A stretch of DNA of 64,000 nucleotides from an uncultured Prevotellaceae bacterium (lineage in GTDB: Bacteria > Bacteroidota > Bacteroidia > Bacteroidales > Bacteroidaceae): contig CAMVIM010000014.1 in assembly GCA_947167515.1 (NCBI GenBank), positions 20,693 to 84,692 of the forward strand, in the 5' to 3' direction. Below the pieces are notes generated by a model. That model was not told the DNA's origin and made no database searches. It saw only the letters and a list, made by a program, of their open reading frames with translations. Both the position numbers and the translations under genes were made by a program. This document shows positions 34,894 to 44,088 of the stretch, piece by piece; position 1 is the first letter of the stretch; every line of letters begins with the position of its first letter.

Positions 34894-35055
34894 GGTTACT
34901 CAAAGCACCGACACACTGATGTTTCGGTGCATCGCGTATTCGGTTTGTTGATGTTTTGAATGTGTTCATACTCGCATTGTTAAAGTGTTAATGACTCGAT
35001 TTGTCGATGCAAAGGAACATTGATTTTTCCATGATTCAATGGCTGTTGCCTCAGT

Positions 35056-35096
35056 TGGCTGTAAGTGGCGGTGAACTGGCTGCAAGTGGCGGTTCG
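35056..35096. repeat. 21-bp tandem repeat, two copies
   Basis: TGGCTGTAAGTGGCGGTGAA followed 21 bp later by TGGCTGCAAGTGGCGGTTCG. The same word with the same 21-bp spacing occurs inside traD at 33134 and 33155. Confidence 0.85.
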
Positions 35097-35571
35097 TGCC
35101 TATTCCGCAGCCCGTAAAATCACCGTAATTTTGCAGCCGGATTCAGACGTGATACGCAGGTGAGCGACACCTGACAAGTCCATCCTGCTTCCTGTCGGGA
35201 AGGTTCCTACCTCTCACGCAAGGCGGAAACGGTCTTTTTCTTTTCACAGAACAGAGAGATGTCCAACCGCCAATGTCGGTAGAAAGAACTAATCCAACCG
35301 CATCATGCGGTATAGGGAGCAATCCATCTGACTTGTCTTTAAGACCTGTCAGAGCACGTCCGCTTTTGCAAGCGGATTTTAATGTTCTCAAGAACATAGC
35401 AAGGTATGTTTTCTGCTGCATGAAACTCCGTTTGCAGCATAAAACCCCTTGCTCTGCCGAGGGCTGGGGCTGTCCTCCGAAGTCGGACTGCCTGTTGATA
35501 CTGCCGTAGGCGCACATTGTTCATGCAAGCAGTGAGTGATAACCATATTGTCAAACAAAACAGATTCAAGA

Positions 35572-35991
35572 ATGAACAGAAAACAGAATAAGGGAGGAAG
35601 AAATCCCAAGGCTGATCCAGCGACAAACCGCTATTCAGTCAACTTCACCAGTCAGGAACACATGCGTTTTCTGAAGATGTATGACCGTTCCGGCATGACG
35701 AGCAAGTCATCTTTCATCAAGGCGCAGTTCTTCGGTGAGACTTTCCATGTGGTCACTTTCGACAAGGGACTGCACGAATACTACACTAAACTGAGCGATT
35801 TTCACGCGCAGTTCCGCATGGTTGGCAACAACTACAACCAGACTTTGAAGGAACTGAGGAGCCACTTTTCCGAGCGCAGGGCAATGGCTCTGACCTACAA
35901 ACTGGAGAAGTACATGCAGCAGTTAGTAGAGATTGCTTCGAAGATTGTGGAACTGACAAACGAGTATCAGCAGAAATGGTCGCAAAGATAA
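35572..35991 (+). CDS. mobA: MobA mobilisation protein
   Basis: 139 residues from ATG 35572. The N-terminal part (RYSVNFTSQEHMRFLKMYDRSG) is a ribbon-helix-helix-like DNA-binding segment as in MobA of Bacteroidota elements; the C-terminal half is helical. MobA helps the relaxase at oriT. Its 3' end overlaps the relaxase gene by 16 bp. Confidence 0.85.
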   Translation: MNRKQNKGGRNPKADPATNRYSVNFTSQEHMRFLKMYDRSGMTSKSSFIKAQFFGETFHVVTFDKGLHEYYTKLSDFHAQFRMVGNNYNQTLKELRSHFSERRAMALTYKLEKYMQQLVEIASKIVELTNEYQQKWSQR

Positions 35992-37292
35992 GTTTCGGAA
36001 ACTCGCTGTTTGGCGCACTGGCGTACAACGGGGAGAAGATCAACAAGGACGAGGGCAAGCTGCTTGCCACCAACCGCATCTTTGATGACGGTACGGGCAA
36101 GGTGAACATCCGGAAGGCAATGGAGGATTTCATGCACTTCATTCCAGACCGATGCCGCACGGAGAATCCTGTGGTGCATATCTCCCTCAATCCGCATCCC
36201 GATGACAGGCTGACGGATACGGACATGGAGAACATTGCCCGTGAGTACATGGAGAAGATTGGATTTGGCGGTCAGCCCTATATGGTCTATAAGCACGAGG
36301 ACATTGACCGCCACCACATGCACATCGTTACCATCCGTGTAAAGGAGGACGGCAAGGCCATCAGTTCCAGTAATAACTTCTACCAGAGCAAGAGGGCGAC
36401 ACGCGAACTGGAGAAGAAGTACAACCTGCACACGGCAGAACGTGGGCAGGCTATTTCCGAGATTCCTCTCCGCAAGGTGAATGCCAGTGAGGGTGATGTG
36501 AAGAAGCAGATAGCCAACACCGTCAAGGCGGTTGTCCGTGGCTACCACTATCAGACTTTGGGAGAACTCCGTGCCGTCCTTTCCTTATATAATATAGATG
36601 TGGAGGAAACACGGGGCATGGCCCGTAATCGGGAATATCACGGTCTGGTTTATTCCGCCACCGATGACAACGGCAACCGAGTTGGCAATCCGTTTAAGGC
36701 ATCCAAAATTGGGCCGTCCGTCGGTTATGAGGCAGTGCAAAAGCGTTTCGCATGGTCGAAGAAACAGATTGCAGACAAGGGCATAGCCGCTTCGCTGAAA
36801 GAAAAGATACTGCCCATATTGGCGGCATCATCCAACGTTGAGAATTTCAAAAGCCGCTTGCAGGCTCAGGGTATGGACGTGGTTTTCCGCTACACGGACA
36901 CGGGACGCATCTATGGTGCCACCTTCATTGACCACGACAGCCGCAGTGTTCTGAATGGTTCGCGCATGTGCAAGGAACTTTCCGCCAATGCACTGGAACA
37001 GTTCTTCAACAGTCCTCACGACCACACCCAGACGCAGCAGGGACAGACAACCGACCAAGGACAGTCCACACAAGAAGTTGCAGGACATGGAACTGGTGGA
37101 GGGCAGCAGTCGTCTGGTTCCGACCATTGGCAGAGCCAGTCAACCCCAGTTTCAGACTACGACCACTCTCATTCCGACTTCGACGGCTTCGGCTTGTTCA
37201 CCACTGATAACCCAGCGGTTGATCCTGCCGAAGAAGAGTTCAGAAGACGGATGCAGAGGAAGAAGAAGAAACGTCGTGGTCCGAGACTCTGA
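35976..37292 (+). CDS. mobB: MobB relaxase (MOBP type)
   Basis: 438 residues. The relaxase histidine motif H-E-D-I-D-R-H-H-M-H-I-V (residues 107-118) is intact. The N-terminal MVAKISFGNSLFGALAYN is the usual start; the C-terminal ~100 residues are Gln/Ser-rich and end in a basic tail (RRRMQRKKKKRRG). The usual catalytic Tyr near the N-terminus may be Y17. It nicks oriT and stays bound to the transferred strand. Confidence 0.92.
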   Translation: MVAKISFGNSLFGALAYNGEKINKDEGKLLATNRIFDDGTGKVNIRKAMEDFMHFIPDRCRTENPVVHISLNPHPDDRLTDTDMENIAREYMEKIGFGGQPYMVYKHEDIDRHHMHIVTIRVKEDGKAISSSNNFYQSKRATRELEKKYNLHTAERGQAISEIPLRKVNASEGDVKKQIANTVKAVVRGYHYQTLGELRAVLSLYNIDVEETRGMARNREYHGLVYSATDDNGNRVGNPFKASKIGPSVGYEAVQKRFAWSKKQIADKGIAASLKEKILPILAASSNVENFKSRLQAQGMDVVFRYTDTGRIYGATFIDHDSRSVLNGSRMCKELSANALEQFFNSPHDHTQTQQGQTTDQGQSTQEVAGHGTGGGQQSSGSDHWQSQSTPVSDYDHSHSDFDGFGLFTTDNPAVDPAEEEFRRRMQRKKKKRRGPRL

Positions 37293-37342
37293 TTATCTAT
37301 TATTCAAATGCACTTTAATCACAATTCAAATTCCATTTTACT

Positions 37343-39355
37343 ATGCAACAAGAAGACGATTTGAGGGCACTGGCGAAAATCATGGACTTTCTCCGTGCCG
37401 TGAGCATCATCCTTGTGGTGATGAATGTTTATTGGTATTGTTATGCTACCGTAGAGGGGCACGGCATCAATATAGGTGTTGTTGACCGCATCCTGCTCAA
37501 CTTCAACCGTGAGGCAGGGCTGTTTCACTCCGTCCTCTACACCAAACTTTTTGCACTGCTCCTGCTTGCCCTCTCATGCCTCGGCACGAAGGGAGTCATC
37601 AACGAGAAGATTACTTGGTCGAGAATCTGGGCAGTCCTTGGTGCAGGCTTTGTGTTCTACTTCATCATTAACTGGTGGATGCTGCTGTTACCCATCCACG
37701 CAGATGTGGTGACGGCACTCTACATCCTCACGATTTCCATTGGCTACATCTGCCTGATGATGGCTAGTCTGTGGATGAGCAGACTGTTGAAGTACCATCT
37801 GATGGAGGACGTTTTCAACAACGAAAACGAGAGCTTTCAGCAGGAAACACGGCTGATGGAGAACGAGTATTCCGTCAACCTTCCAACCCGTTTCTACTAC
37901 AAGAAGAAATGGAACAGAGGTTGGATTAACGTAGTCAACCCGTTTCGTGCCACTATCGTACTCGGAACACCGGGTAGCGGCAAGTCTTATGCCGTGGTGA
38001 ACAACTTCATCAAGCAGCAGATTGAGAAGGGGTATTCGCTCTACTGCTACGACTACAAGTACCCTGACCTTTCTACCATTGCCTTCAACCATCTGCTGAA
38101 GCACTCAGACGGTTACAAGGTCAAGCCGAAGTTTTATGTCATCAACTTCGACGACCCACGGCGCAGCCATCGTTGTAATCCCATTCATCCCGACTTCATG
38201 ACAGACATTGCCGATGCCTATGAGAGCGCATACACCATCATGCTCAATCTTAACCGGACGTGGGTGCAGAAGCAGGGTGACTTCTTCGTGGAGTCGCCTA
38301 TCATCCTGTTTGCCGCAGTGATATGGTTCCTTCGTCTTTATCAGGGTGGCAAGTACTGCACCTTCCCCCATGCCATTGAACTGCTTAACCGCAGGTACGA
38401 GGATATTTTCCCAATTCTCACGTCCTACCCGGAACTGGAGAACTATCTTTCTCCCTTCATGGACGCATGGCTCGGTGGAGCGCAAGAGCAACTTCAGGGG
38501 CAGATAGCATCTGCCAAGATTCCACTGTCCCGTATGATTTCCCCTCAACTCTATTGGGTGATGTCTGACAGCGAGTTTACGCTTGACATCAATAACCCCG
38601 ATGAGCCGAAAATCCTCTGTGTCGGTAACAATCCCGACCGACAGAATATCTACGGTGCAGCCCTCGGACTGTATAACAGCCGTATCGTGAAGCTCATCAA
38701 CAAGAAGGGTAAGTTGAAGTCGTCGGTCATCATCGACGAGTTACCCACCATCTATTTCAAGGGATTGGACAACCTCATTGCCACCGCCCGAAGCAATAAG
38801 GTGGCTGTCTGTCTCGGATTTCAGGACTTCAGCCAGTTAGTCCGCGACTATGGCGACAAGGAGGCAAAGGTGGTGATGAACACCGTCGGCAACATCTTCA
38901 GTGGGCAGGTAGTGGGTGAGACAGCCAAGCAACTCAGTGAGCGTTTCGGCAAAGTGCTCCAGAAACGCCAGTCGATTTCCATCAACCGACAGGATGTTTC
39001 CACCTCCATCAATACGCAGATGGACAGCCTTATCCCGCCCAGCAAGATTTCCGGGCTCACGCAGGGAATGTTTGTCGGCTCTGTGTCCGACAACTTCAAC
39101 GAGCGTATTGAGCAGAAGATTTTCCATGCTGAGATTGTGGTGGACTCTGCCAAGGTGGATGCCGAGATGAAACATTATGAGCCTATTCCCATCATCGCAG
39201 ACTTCACCGATGCCGACGGCAACGACATTATGGAGCAGACTATCCGCGAAAACTACAACCGCATCAAGGATGAGGTCAAGCAGATTGTACGTGATGAACT
39301 GGAACGCATCAAGAACGACCCGACACTGCAACACCTGTTGCAGCAGAAAGGGTGA
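37343..39355 (+). CDS. mobC: MobC, VirD4/TraG-type coupling protein
   Basis: 670 residues. Four N-terminal membrane helices (about 15-150) precede Walker A GTPGSGKS (208-215). Walker B-like VIIDELPTIYFKG lies near residue 460. It links the relaxase-DNA complex to the channel. A perfect terminator follows 5 bp after the stop. Confidence 0.92.
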   Translation: MQQEDDLRALAKIMDFLRAVSIILVVMNVYWYCYATVEGHGINIGVVDRILLNFNREAGLFHSVLYTKLFALLLLALSCLGTKGVINEKITWSRIWAVLGAGFVFYFIINWWMLLLPIHADVVTALYILTISIGYICLMMASLWMSRLLKYHLMEDVFNNENESFQQETRLMENEYSVNLPTRFYYKKKWNRGWINVVNPFRATIVLGTPGSGKSYAVVNNFIKQQIEKGYSLYCYDYKYPDLSTIAFNHLLKHSDGYKVKPKFYVINFDDPRRSHRCNPIHPDFMTDIADAYESAYTIMLNLNRTWVQKQGDFFVESPIILFAAVIWFLRLYQGGKYCTFPHAIELLNRRYEDIFPILTSYPELENYLSPFMDAWLGGAQEQLQGQIASAKIPLSRMISPQLYWVMSDSEFTLDINNPDEPKILCVGNNPDRQNIYGAALGLYNSRIVKLINKKGKLKSSVIIDELPTIYFKGLDNLIATARSNKVAVCLGFQDFSQLVRDYGDKEAKVVMNTVGNIFSGQVVGETAKQLSERFGKVLQKRQSISINRQDVSTSINTQMDSLIPPSKISGLTQGMFVGSVSDNFNERIEQKIFHAEIVVDSAKVDAEMKHYEPIPIIADFTDADGNDIMEQTIRENYNRIKDEVKQIVRDELERIKNDPTLQHLLQQKG

Positions 39356-39360
39356 TAAAA

Positions 39361-39401
39361 CAAAATTTCGGCAATAAGTCCGCCTTATTGCCGAAATTTT
39401 G
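39361..39401. terminator. Perfect 18-bp hairpin between mobC and rteC
   Basis: CAAAATTTCGGCAATAAG, loop TCCGC, then the exact complement to 39401. It works from both sides (A-rich left, T-rich right), as expected between convergent genes. Confidence 0.9.
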
Positions 39402-39419
39402 CTTTTCTATGAGAGATTG

Positions 39420-40004
39420 TTAACGCCTTGCCGCCTGTTTGCGGTCATCCTCTTTCATGCGCCAGTTCAGTTCATTTGTCATTTCCTGTAGGAAGGTGGC
39501 ACGGTTATCAAGTTTCCGCATCTTCACGTCCCTATAGGTGATATAGCAGTTTGCCAGAGGCTTCTCAAAGTCCAGGAACTGCATAAAGGTCGTGAGCATG
39601 TCCTTCAGTGACACCTCTCCGTCGTTGATGCACTTCTTGGTATGGAGTCCGTAGATCAATTCAATGAAATCCGTATTCTGTCCCGTCCATCGAAGCCCGG
39701 ACGATATTCTTTTCTCTTCATGCGTGAAGGTGATTACCTTACCGTCTGTAATGAGTTTGAGCATCTTCTGAACAAAGGCTAAAGCCTTCTTTGTGCAGAG
39801 GTCTATCTCTGCCGAAACGCCACTCACGAACTGGAGTTCCGTTTCTGCACATGTCAGTGCCACCGCTTTATAACTGTCATCTGCATGTTTACAGAGGTCG
39901 ATGACTTGCACAACAAAGTCCTGATAGGCTGCATTCGGGTCAATCTTTTCTTCGCCCCGTATCAGTCTGAACAAACTGGTTTCTGTCAATATGAAGTAGT
40001 CCAT
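39420..40004 (-). CDS. rteC: RteC regulatory protein
   Basis: 194 residues. LRWTGQNTDFIELIYGLHTKKCINDGEVSLKDM is the RteC-domain signature. In CTnDOT, RteC is the DNA-binding activator of the excision genes and is itself under RteB. No excision genes are seen next to it here, so its target in this element is unknown. Upstream lie an inverted repeat (40095-40125) and the rteB hairpin. Confidence 0.88.
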   Translation of the reverse strand: MDYFILTETSLFRLIRGEEKIDPNAAYQDFVVQVIDLCKHADDSYKAVALTCAETELQFVSGVSAEIDLCTKKALAFVQKMLKLITDGKVITFTHEEKRISSGLRWTGQNTDFIELIYGLHTKKCINDGEVSLKDMLTTFMQFLDFEKPLANCYITYRDVKMRKLDNRATFLQEMTNELNWRMKEDDRKQAARR

Positions 40005-40094
40005 TGCTATTCTTTTTTGCTTGTTTGATAATGATGTTTTGTTGTGCGCACATCATTTCTATTAGCAATGCCAATACCAACGGCATGACACATC

Positions 40095-40125
40095 TGTATT
40101 AGTAGCCCTGTAAACCACTAATACA
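40095..40125. promoter_or_regulatory. Inverted repeat upstream of rteC
   Basis: TGTATTAGT (40095-40103) and ACTAATACA (40117-40125), an exact 9-bp pair 13 bp apart, about 90 bp before the rteC start. A possible operator. Confidence 0.5.
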
Positions 40126-40175
40126 CAATGGAATAAAAATTTTGAAAATTTTTCGGGTATCAAAAAGGGCAAGAA

Positions 40176-40223
40176 AAAAGTGTAAAGTTACTTTACAACA
40201 TTGTAAAGAGACTTTACACTTTT
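40176..40223 (-). terminator. Long palindrome after rteB
   Basis: AAAAGTGTAAAG (40176-40187) and CTTTACAA, two bases, TTGTAAAG and CTTTACACTTTT (to 40223). It begins 3 bp past the rteB stop and is T-rich on the minus strand, so it probably ends the rteAB transcript; a protein-binding role is also possible. Confidence 0.7.
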
Positions 40224-40226
40224 GGG

Positions 40227-41519
40227 CTATTTCAGACCCAATGCTTCCATCTTCTTGTAGAGTGTCGGACGACTGACTCCTAGTATTTCAGCAGCTTTCG
40301 TTAGATTGTTTCCGGCTTTTACCAGTGCTTGTTCTATCTTGCGCTTCTCTTCCGCATCATCTTTGAGGGTGAAAACCTTTTCTTTCCTTGGGACTGCCTT
40401 TAATATGATACTGTCAGCATCTATCATGCTGCCTGTTGTCTCTACTACGGCACAGCGTATGACGTTCTTCAACTCCCGTACATTTCCAGGCCATCTGTGG
40501 GACTGCAGTTTCTCCCTTGCTTCATCCGTGAAGCCCTCAATATTCTTATGAAACTCCCCGTTGAATCGTTTGAGCAGTTCAGCAGCAAGTGGCAGCACAT
40601 CTTCGGGACAGTCGCCAAGAGAAGGGACTTCAAGCGTATACTCATCCACCCGTTGCCACAGGTCAAAGCGGAAACGTCCTTCATCGACGGCTTTCTCTAT
40701 CTCCTCATTGGTGGCGGCAATGATACGGACATTGCAGCAGACCTCCTTTGTCCCACCCAATGGTATGTACTGCCGTTCCTGAAGGACACGCAACAATACC
40801 CGTTGTGCTTCGATAGGCAGATTACCGATCTCGTCAAAGTAAAGCGTACCACCCTCGGCTTCATGAAAGAGTCCCGTAGAGTTGGTTTCGGCACCAGTGA
40901 ACGCACCTTTTTCGTGTCCGAAGAGGATGGATGTTGCCAAATCCTTGGTAATGGTAGCACAGTCCACTTTGACAAATGGCTTGTTTCTTCTGGCACTCTT
41001 ATCATGCAGGATATGGGCAATATGTTCCTTTCCTGCACCGCTTTCACCACGTATCATTACCGAAAGGTCGTAGTTTGCAACGCGCTCCGCCCTTTCTACA
41101 AGTTCCTGATACGCCCTGCTGACCCGCTTGATGATTTTCGAGTCGCCAGTATTCCGGCTCCTACCATCCAAAGCTTTCTGAATCGCTTCTACAAGCGGAA
41201 TGTCATGGACAGGCTTTTCGATAAACTCTACAGCACCTTTCTTCACGGCATCTACCGCAGTCGGCACATCACCGTACTTGGTCATGATGATAAAGGGAAT
41301 CGGCTTCCTGTTCTCGTTTATCCAGTCGAGAATCTTGATGCCGCTTCCATCCGGCAAGCGGAGGTCACTCAGAATAAGGTCATAGTCCGTTTTCTTCAGA
41401 CGGGTTAAACCCTCACGGATGGATGTGACACATTCCGGTGTCATTCCCGCTTCTTCTAACCAGTTCACGACGAGACGGCTCAGAATGGTGTCATCTTCTA
41501 CTATTAGAATCCTTATCAC
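40227..41519 (-). CDS. rteB: RteB, sigma-54-dependent response regulator
   Basis: 430 residues: receiver domain with the phosphoacceptor Asp52, AAA+ domain with Walker A GESGAGKE (158-165) and the sigma-54 contact motif GAFTGA (205-210), and a Fis-type helix-turn-helix at the end (AAEILGVSRPTLYKKM). Couples to RteA; genes overlap by 4 bp. In CTnDOT it controls rteC. Confidence 0.93.
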   Translation of the reverse strand: MIRILIVEDDTILSRLVVNWLEEAGMTPECVTSIREGLTRLKKTDYDLILSDLRLPDGSGIKILDWINENRKPIPFIIMTKYGDVPTAVDAVKKGAVEFIEKPVHDIPLVEAIQKALDGRSRNTGDSKIIKRVSRAYQELVERAERVANYDLSVMIRGESGAGKEHIAHILHDKSARRNKPFVKVDCATITKDLATSILFGHEKGAFTGAETNSTGLFHEAEGGTLYFDEIGNLPIEAQRVLLRVLQERQYIPLGGTKEVCCNVRIIAATNEEIEKAVDEGRFRFDLWQRVDEYTLEVPSLGDCPEDVLPLAAELLKRFNGEFHKNIEGFTDEAREKLQSHRWPGNVRELKNVIRCAVVETTGSMIDADSIILKAVPRKEKVFTLKDDAEEKRKIEQALVKAGNNLTKAAEILGVSRPTLYKKMEALGLK

Positions 41520-43921
41520 GCCTCACCTCCTTCCATCATCTCCTTTGCCTGACCTATCAATTGCTCTGCTGTAAGCACAACCTCATTGATAGCCTTGTCC
41601 AATTCTCCTTTTCCTTTCAGTGCATCTCGAAGCCTAAGCATGGGCCTGACGATTCCCAAGAATTCCCACCGTGATTCCAGTTTATGCTGTAAGAATGAGA
41701 TAGAATCCATGTTACCCGTTTCCATCGAAGATTTCAGTTCCTTCATTTCTGTCTCTGTCTGCTCAATAAGAAGGCTCAGCATTCCATTTACATCTTTCTC
41801 TCCCTTCAGAAGCATACTGAAATCTGCCTTGGGAATCTTCGGCGACTCAGTTTCTTTCTGGGATTCCTCATTAATGCTATTGGCGATGGCTCTTGTCAGT
41901 TCTGCATATGAGAAAGGCTTTAGCAGACAGCCGCGGAAACCAGCCTTGATGAAGTCCTCAGCACTTCGTTCCGTCCTGCCAGTCATGGCAAGCATCGGCA
42001 CTGTCTTTGAGTTTCCGATATTGGCATCACGTAACAGTTCCAGTAGGTCGAATCCGCTCATACCGCCAAGCATGATGTCGGTGATGATAAGATCGTAGTC
42101 ATTCTTCCTCATACGTTCAAACAACTCGTCCACCGTATGACACCCGACTACCTGGACTTTCTTCTTGGCAAGCATTTCAACGGTCATCTTCAGCACGACG
42201 GTATCATCATCCAATACCGCAATCCGCAATCCTTCGGGCAAGACGGTTGACTCCATGACAGTCCGCTGCAATACTTCTTCATCCCCCTCCATCAATGGGA
42301 GCGTGACCGTGAAAAGACTGCCAAAGCCAATGTGACTTTCCACATCGATTCTGCCACCCAGAAGTTCTGCAAGTGCCTTGGCGATACTTAGTCCGAGACC
42401 GAAGCCCTCCTGTGTATCTGCATTCTCCAGTCGGTTGAACGGCGCAAAGATACGTTTCATCTGCTCTTCACTCATTCCCGTGCCGGAATCTTGTACTTTG
42501 AGGGTTAGCGTATTGTCTCTGTAATCCACGCCAATGTTCACGGTGCCTTTCTTGGTGAACTTGATGGCATTTGACATGAGGTTGCTGCCTATCTGTATAA
42601 TGCGCTTGCGGTCACCCACCACCACGGTGTCGTCACCACTGAAAGCTCCTTCTATCGCTATGTCCTTGACCGCTGCCAATGGCTCATATTCTGCCATCAG
42701 TGTACGCAATACGTCCTTCACACGGAAGGGCATCATATCCACTTCGTCCTTGCCAGTATCAAGACGATAATAACTTAACAGGGAATTGAGAAGAGTAAGC
42801 ATACGATCTGACGATTGCCGTATGGCATCCTCATACTGCTTGCACGTCTCATCCTTGGCTGTCTCTTTCAGCAAGTCGGCATAGCCCATAATGGCAGTAA
42901 GCGGAGAACGGAGGTCGTGGCTCACCGTCAGCATCATGTTATGGCGCAGCGTGAGCAGTTCCTCGTTGTGCTGGTTGCTCTTTTCAAGTTGCAACTCATT
43001 CTCATGCCTCTTTTTGAGGTCACGATGTAGAAGCCAAAAGAAAACCACAGCCAAGATGAAGGCGGCAAACCCAAACAGCATAATCAGCCGAATGGTCTGT
43101 TTTTGGTGATTCATCAGATGGGTAGAACCAGCCTTGCGCATCTGTGAATCCTCAGCATTGAACTCGCTGGCCAGTTGGCTGATTTTCTCATTGAGCTGAC
43201 TCCCTTTCCTGATAAGGTCGTTCATGTGCAGGAACAGTTGACTGGCACTGCTTTCCTGCGAGTGCTCAATATCAGAAGCCAAAGATGCCAGAATTTTGTC
43301 TGTCTGCTGTCTCGCACGTTTCAAAGCCTGTTGGTTGCTTGCCTCCGTCTCGGCATTGGCCTTCTTCTTGCTTCTGAAAGCCCCGCCAAGTCCAGTTGTC
43401 TTTCGTCGGTTTTCTTTCAGATTCTCACTAACCTCGTCAGTCAGCCGTTGGTTGGCACGATTTGCCTGTTTGATAATCTCAGGCATCCGTTGTTTCATCA
43501 GTCCGTTCACATCGCGCAACTGCTCTAAATCCTCATGAATGGCAACCAAGTAGGCTTTCTTTTCACAAACGAGGTCTTTTATTTCCCTCACACGTCTCAC
43601 TTGTGCTGTGTCTGGTATCGTCAGTATCATGGAGTCAAGCATCCCCAGCACATTTTTCTCTTTATTTTCATAGACGGCCATCCTTTCATCATCCAAGATA
43701 GCAGCTTGACCGTCCATCTGTGTCAAATCGAACAACTGAAAGAACGCCCGTTCTGAAAGAGTACGTCGTTCTATGTTCTCCTTGTACTTTATGCTGTTCT
43801 CCTCCAATGCACCGCTTTTTGTAATAATGATGCATGAGGCTATGATAAACACGACGATGAGCGAGACATACCCGCCCAACATCGTTAGGTGCAGACGCAC
43901 CATAGAGTTACTATATTCCAT
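41516..43921 (-). CDS. rteA: RteA, hybrid sensor histidine kinase
   Basis: 801 residues: membrane helix (about 15-35), a periplasmic domain of about 240 residues that is helical, a second helix (about 278-298), H-box with His335 (TVSHDLRSP), ATPase part with GFGLGLSIA, a receiver (about 565-685, ITDIMLGGMSG) and a C-terminal HPt-like segment with HKLESRWEFLG. The signal sensed is unknown; no tetQ is upstream in this window, unlike CTnDOT. Confidence 0.92.
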   Translation of the reverse strand: MEYSNSMVRLHLTMLGGYVSLIVVFIIASCIIITKSGALEENSIKYKENIERRTLSERAFFQLFDLTQMDGQAAILDDERMAVYENKEKNVLGMLDSMILTIPDTAQVRRVREIKDLVCEKKAYLVAIHEDLEQLRDVNGLMKQRMPEIIKQANRANQRLTDEVSENLKENRRKTTGLGGAFRSKKKANAETEASNQQALKRARQQTDKILASLASDIEHSQESSASQLFLHMNDLIRKGSQLNEKISQLASEFNAEDSQMRKAGSTHLMNHQKQTIRLIMLFGFAAFILAVVFFWLLHRDLKKRHENELQLEKSNQHNEELLTLRHNMMLTVSHDLRSPLTAIMGYADLLKETAKDETCKQYEDAIRQSSDRMLTLLNSLLSYYRLDTGKDEVDMMPFRVKDVLRTLMAEYEPLAAVKDIAIEGAFSGDDTVVVGDRKRIIQIGSNLMSNAIKFTKKGTVNIGVDYRDNTLTLKVQDSGTGMSEEQMKRIFAPFNRLENADTQEGFGLGLSIAKALAELLGGRIDVESHIGFGSLFTVTLPLMEGDEEVLQRTVMESTVLPEGLRIAVLDDDTVVLKMTVEMLAKKKVQVVGCHTVDELFERMRKNDYDLIITDIMLGGMSGFDLLELLRDANIGNSKTVPMLAMTGRTERSAEDFIKAGFRGCLLKPFSYAELTRAIANSINEESQKETESPKIPKADFSMLLKGEKDVNGMLSLLIEQTETEMKELKSSMETGNMDSISFLQHKLESRWEFLGIVRPMLRLRDALKGKGELDKAINEVVLTAEQLIGQAKEMMEGGEA

Positions 43922-44088
43922 TTAAACAATCTTTATTACCTTAACAAGGTTGTTTTAAAAATATAAAGTTAGAAAAAAACTATAAAATTGAAATTATTAT
44001 ATACAATTTATGTTAAACAAAACCAAGATTGTCTTTGATTATGTCATTAAGCAATGACAAACGGCTCACCTTTATATGATTATCTCGT

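Larger units (their letters stand above)
34701..35571. other. Repeat-rich intergenic region, candidate oriT and partition site
   Basis: 871 bp without a convincing gene, between divergent traA and mobA. It holds an octamer array (34854-34893), further TGTTnATG words to ~35020, a 21-bp tandem (35056-35096), and small palindromes: CCGCATCATGCGG (35298-35310), CCGCTTTTGCAAGCGG (35360-35375), TGTTCTCAAGAACA (35383-35396) and TCCGAAGTCGGA (35476-35487). The transfer origin of such elements lies next to the relaxase genes; the nick site cannot be fixed from sequence alone. Confidence 0.5.
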
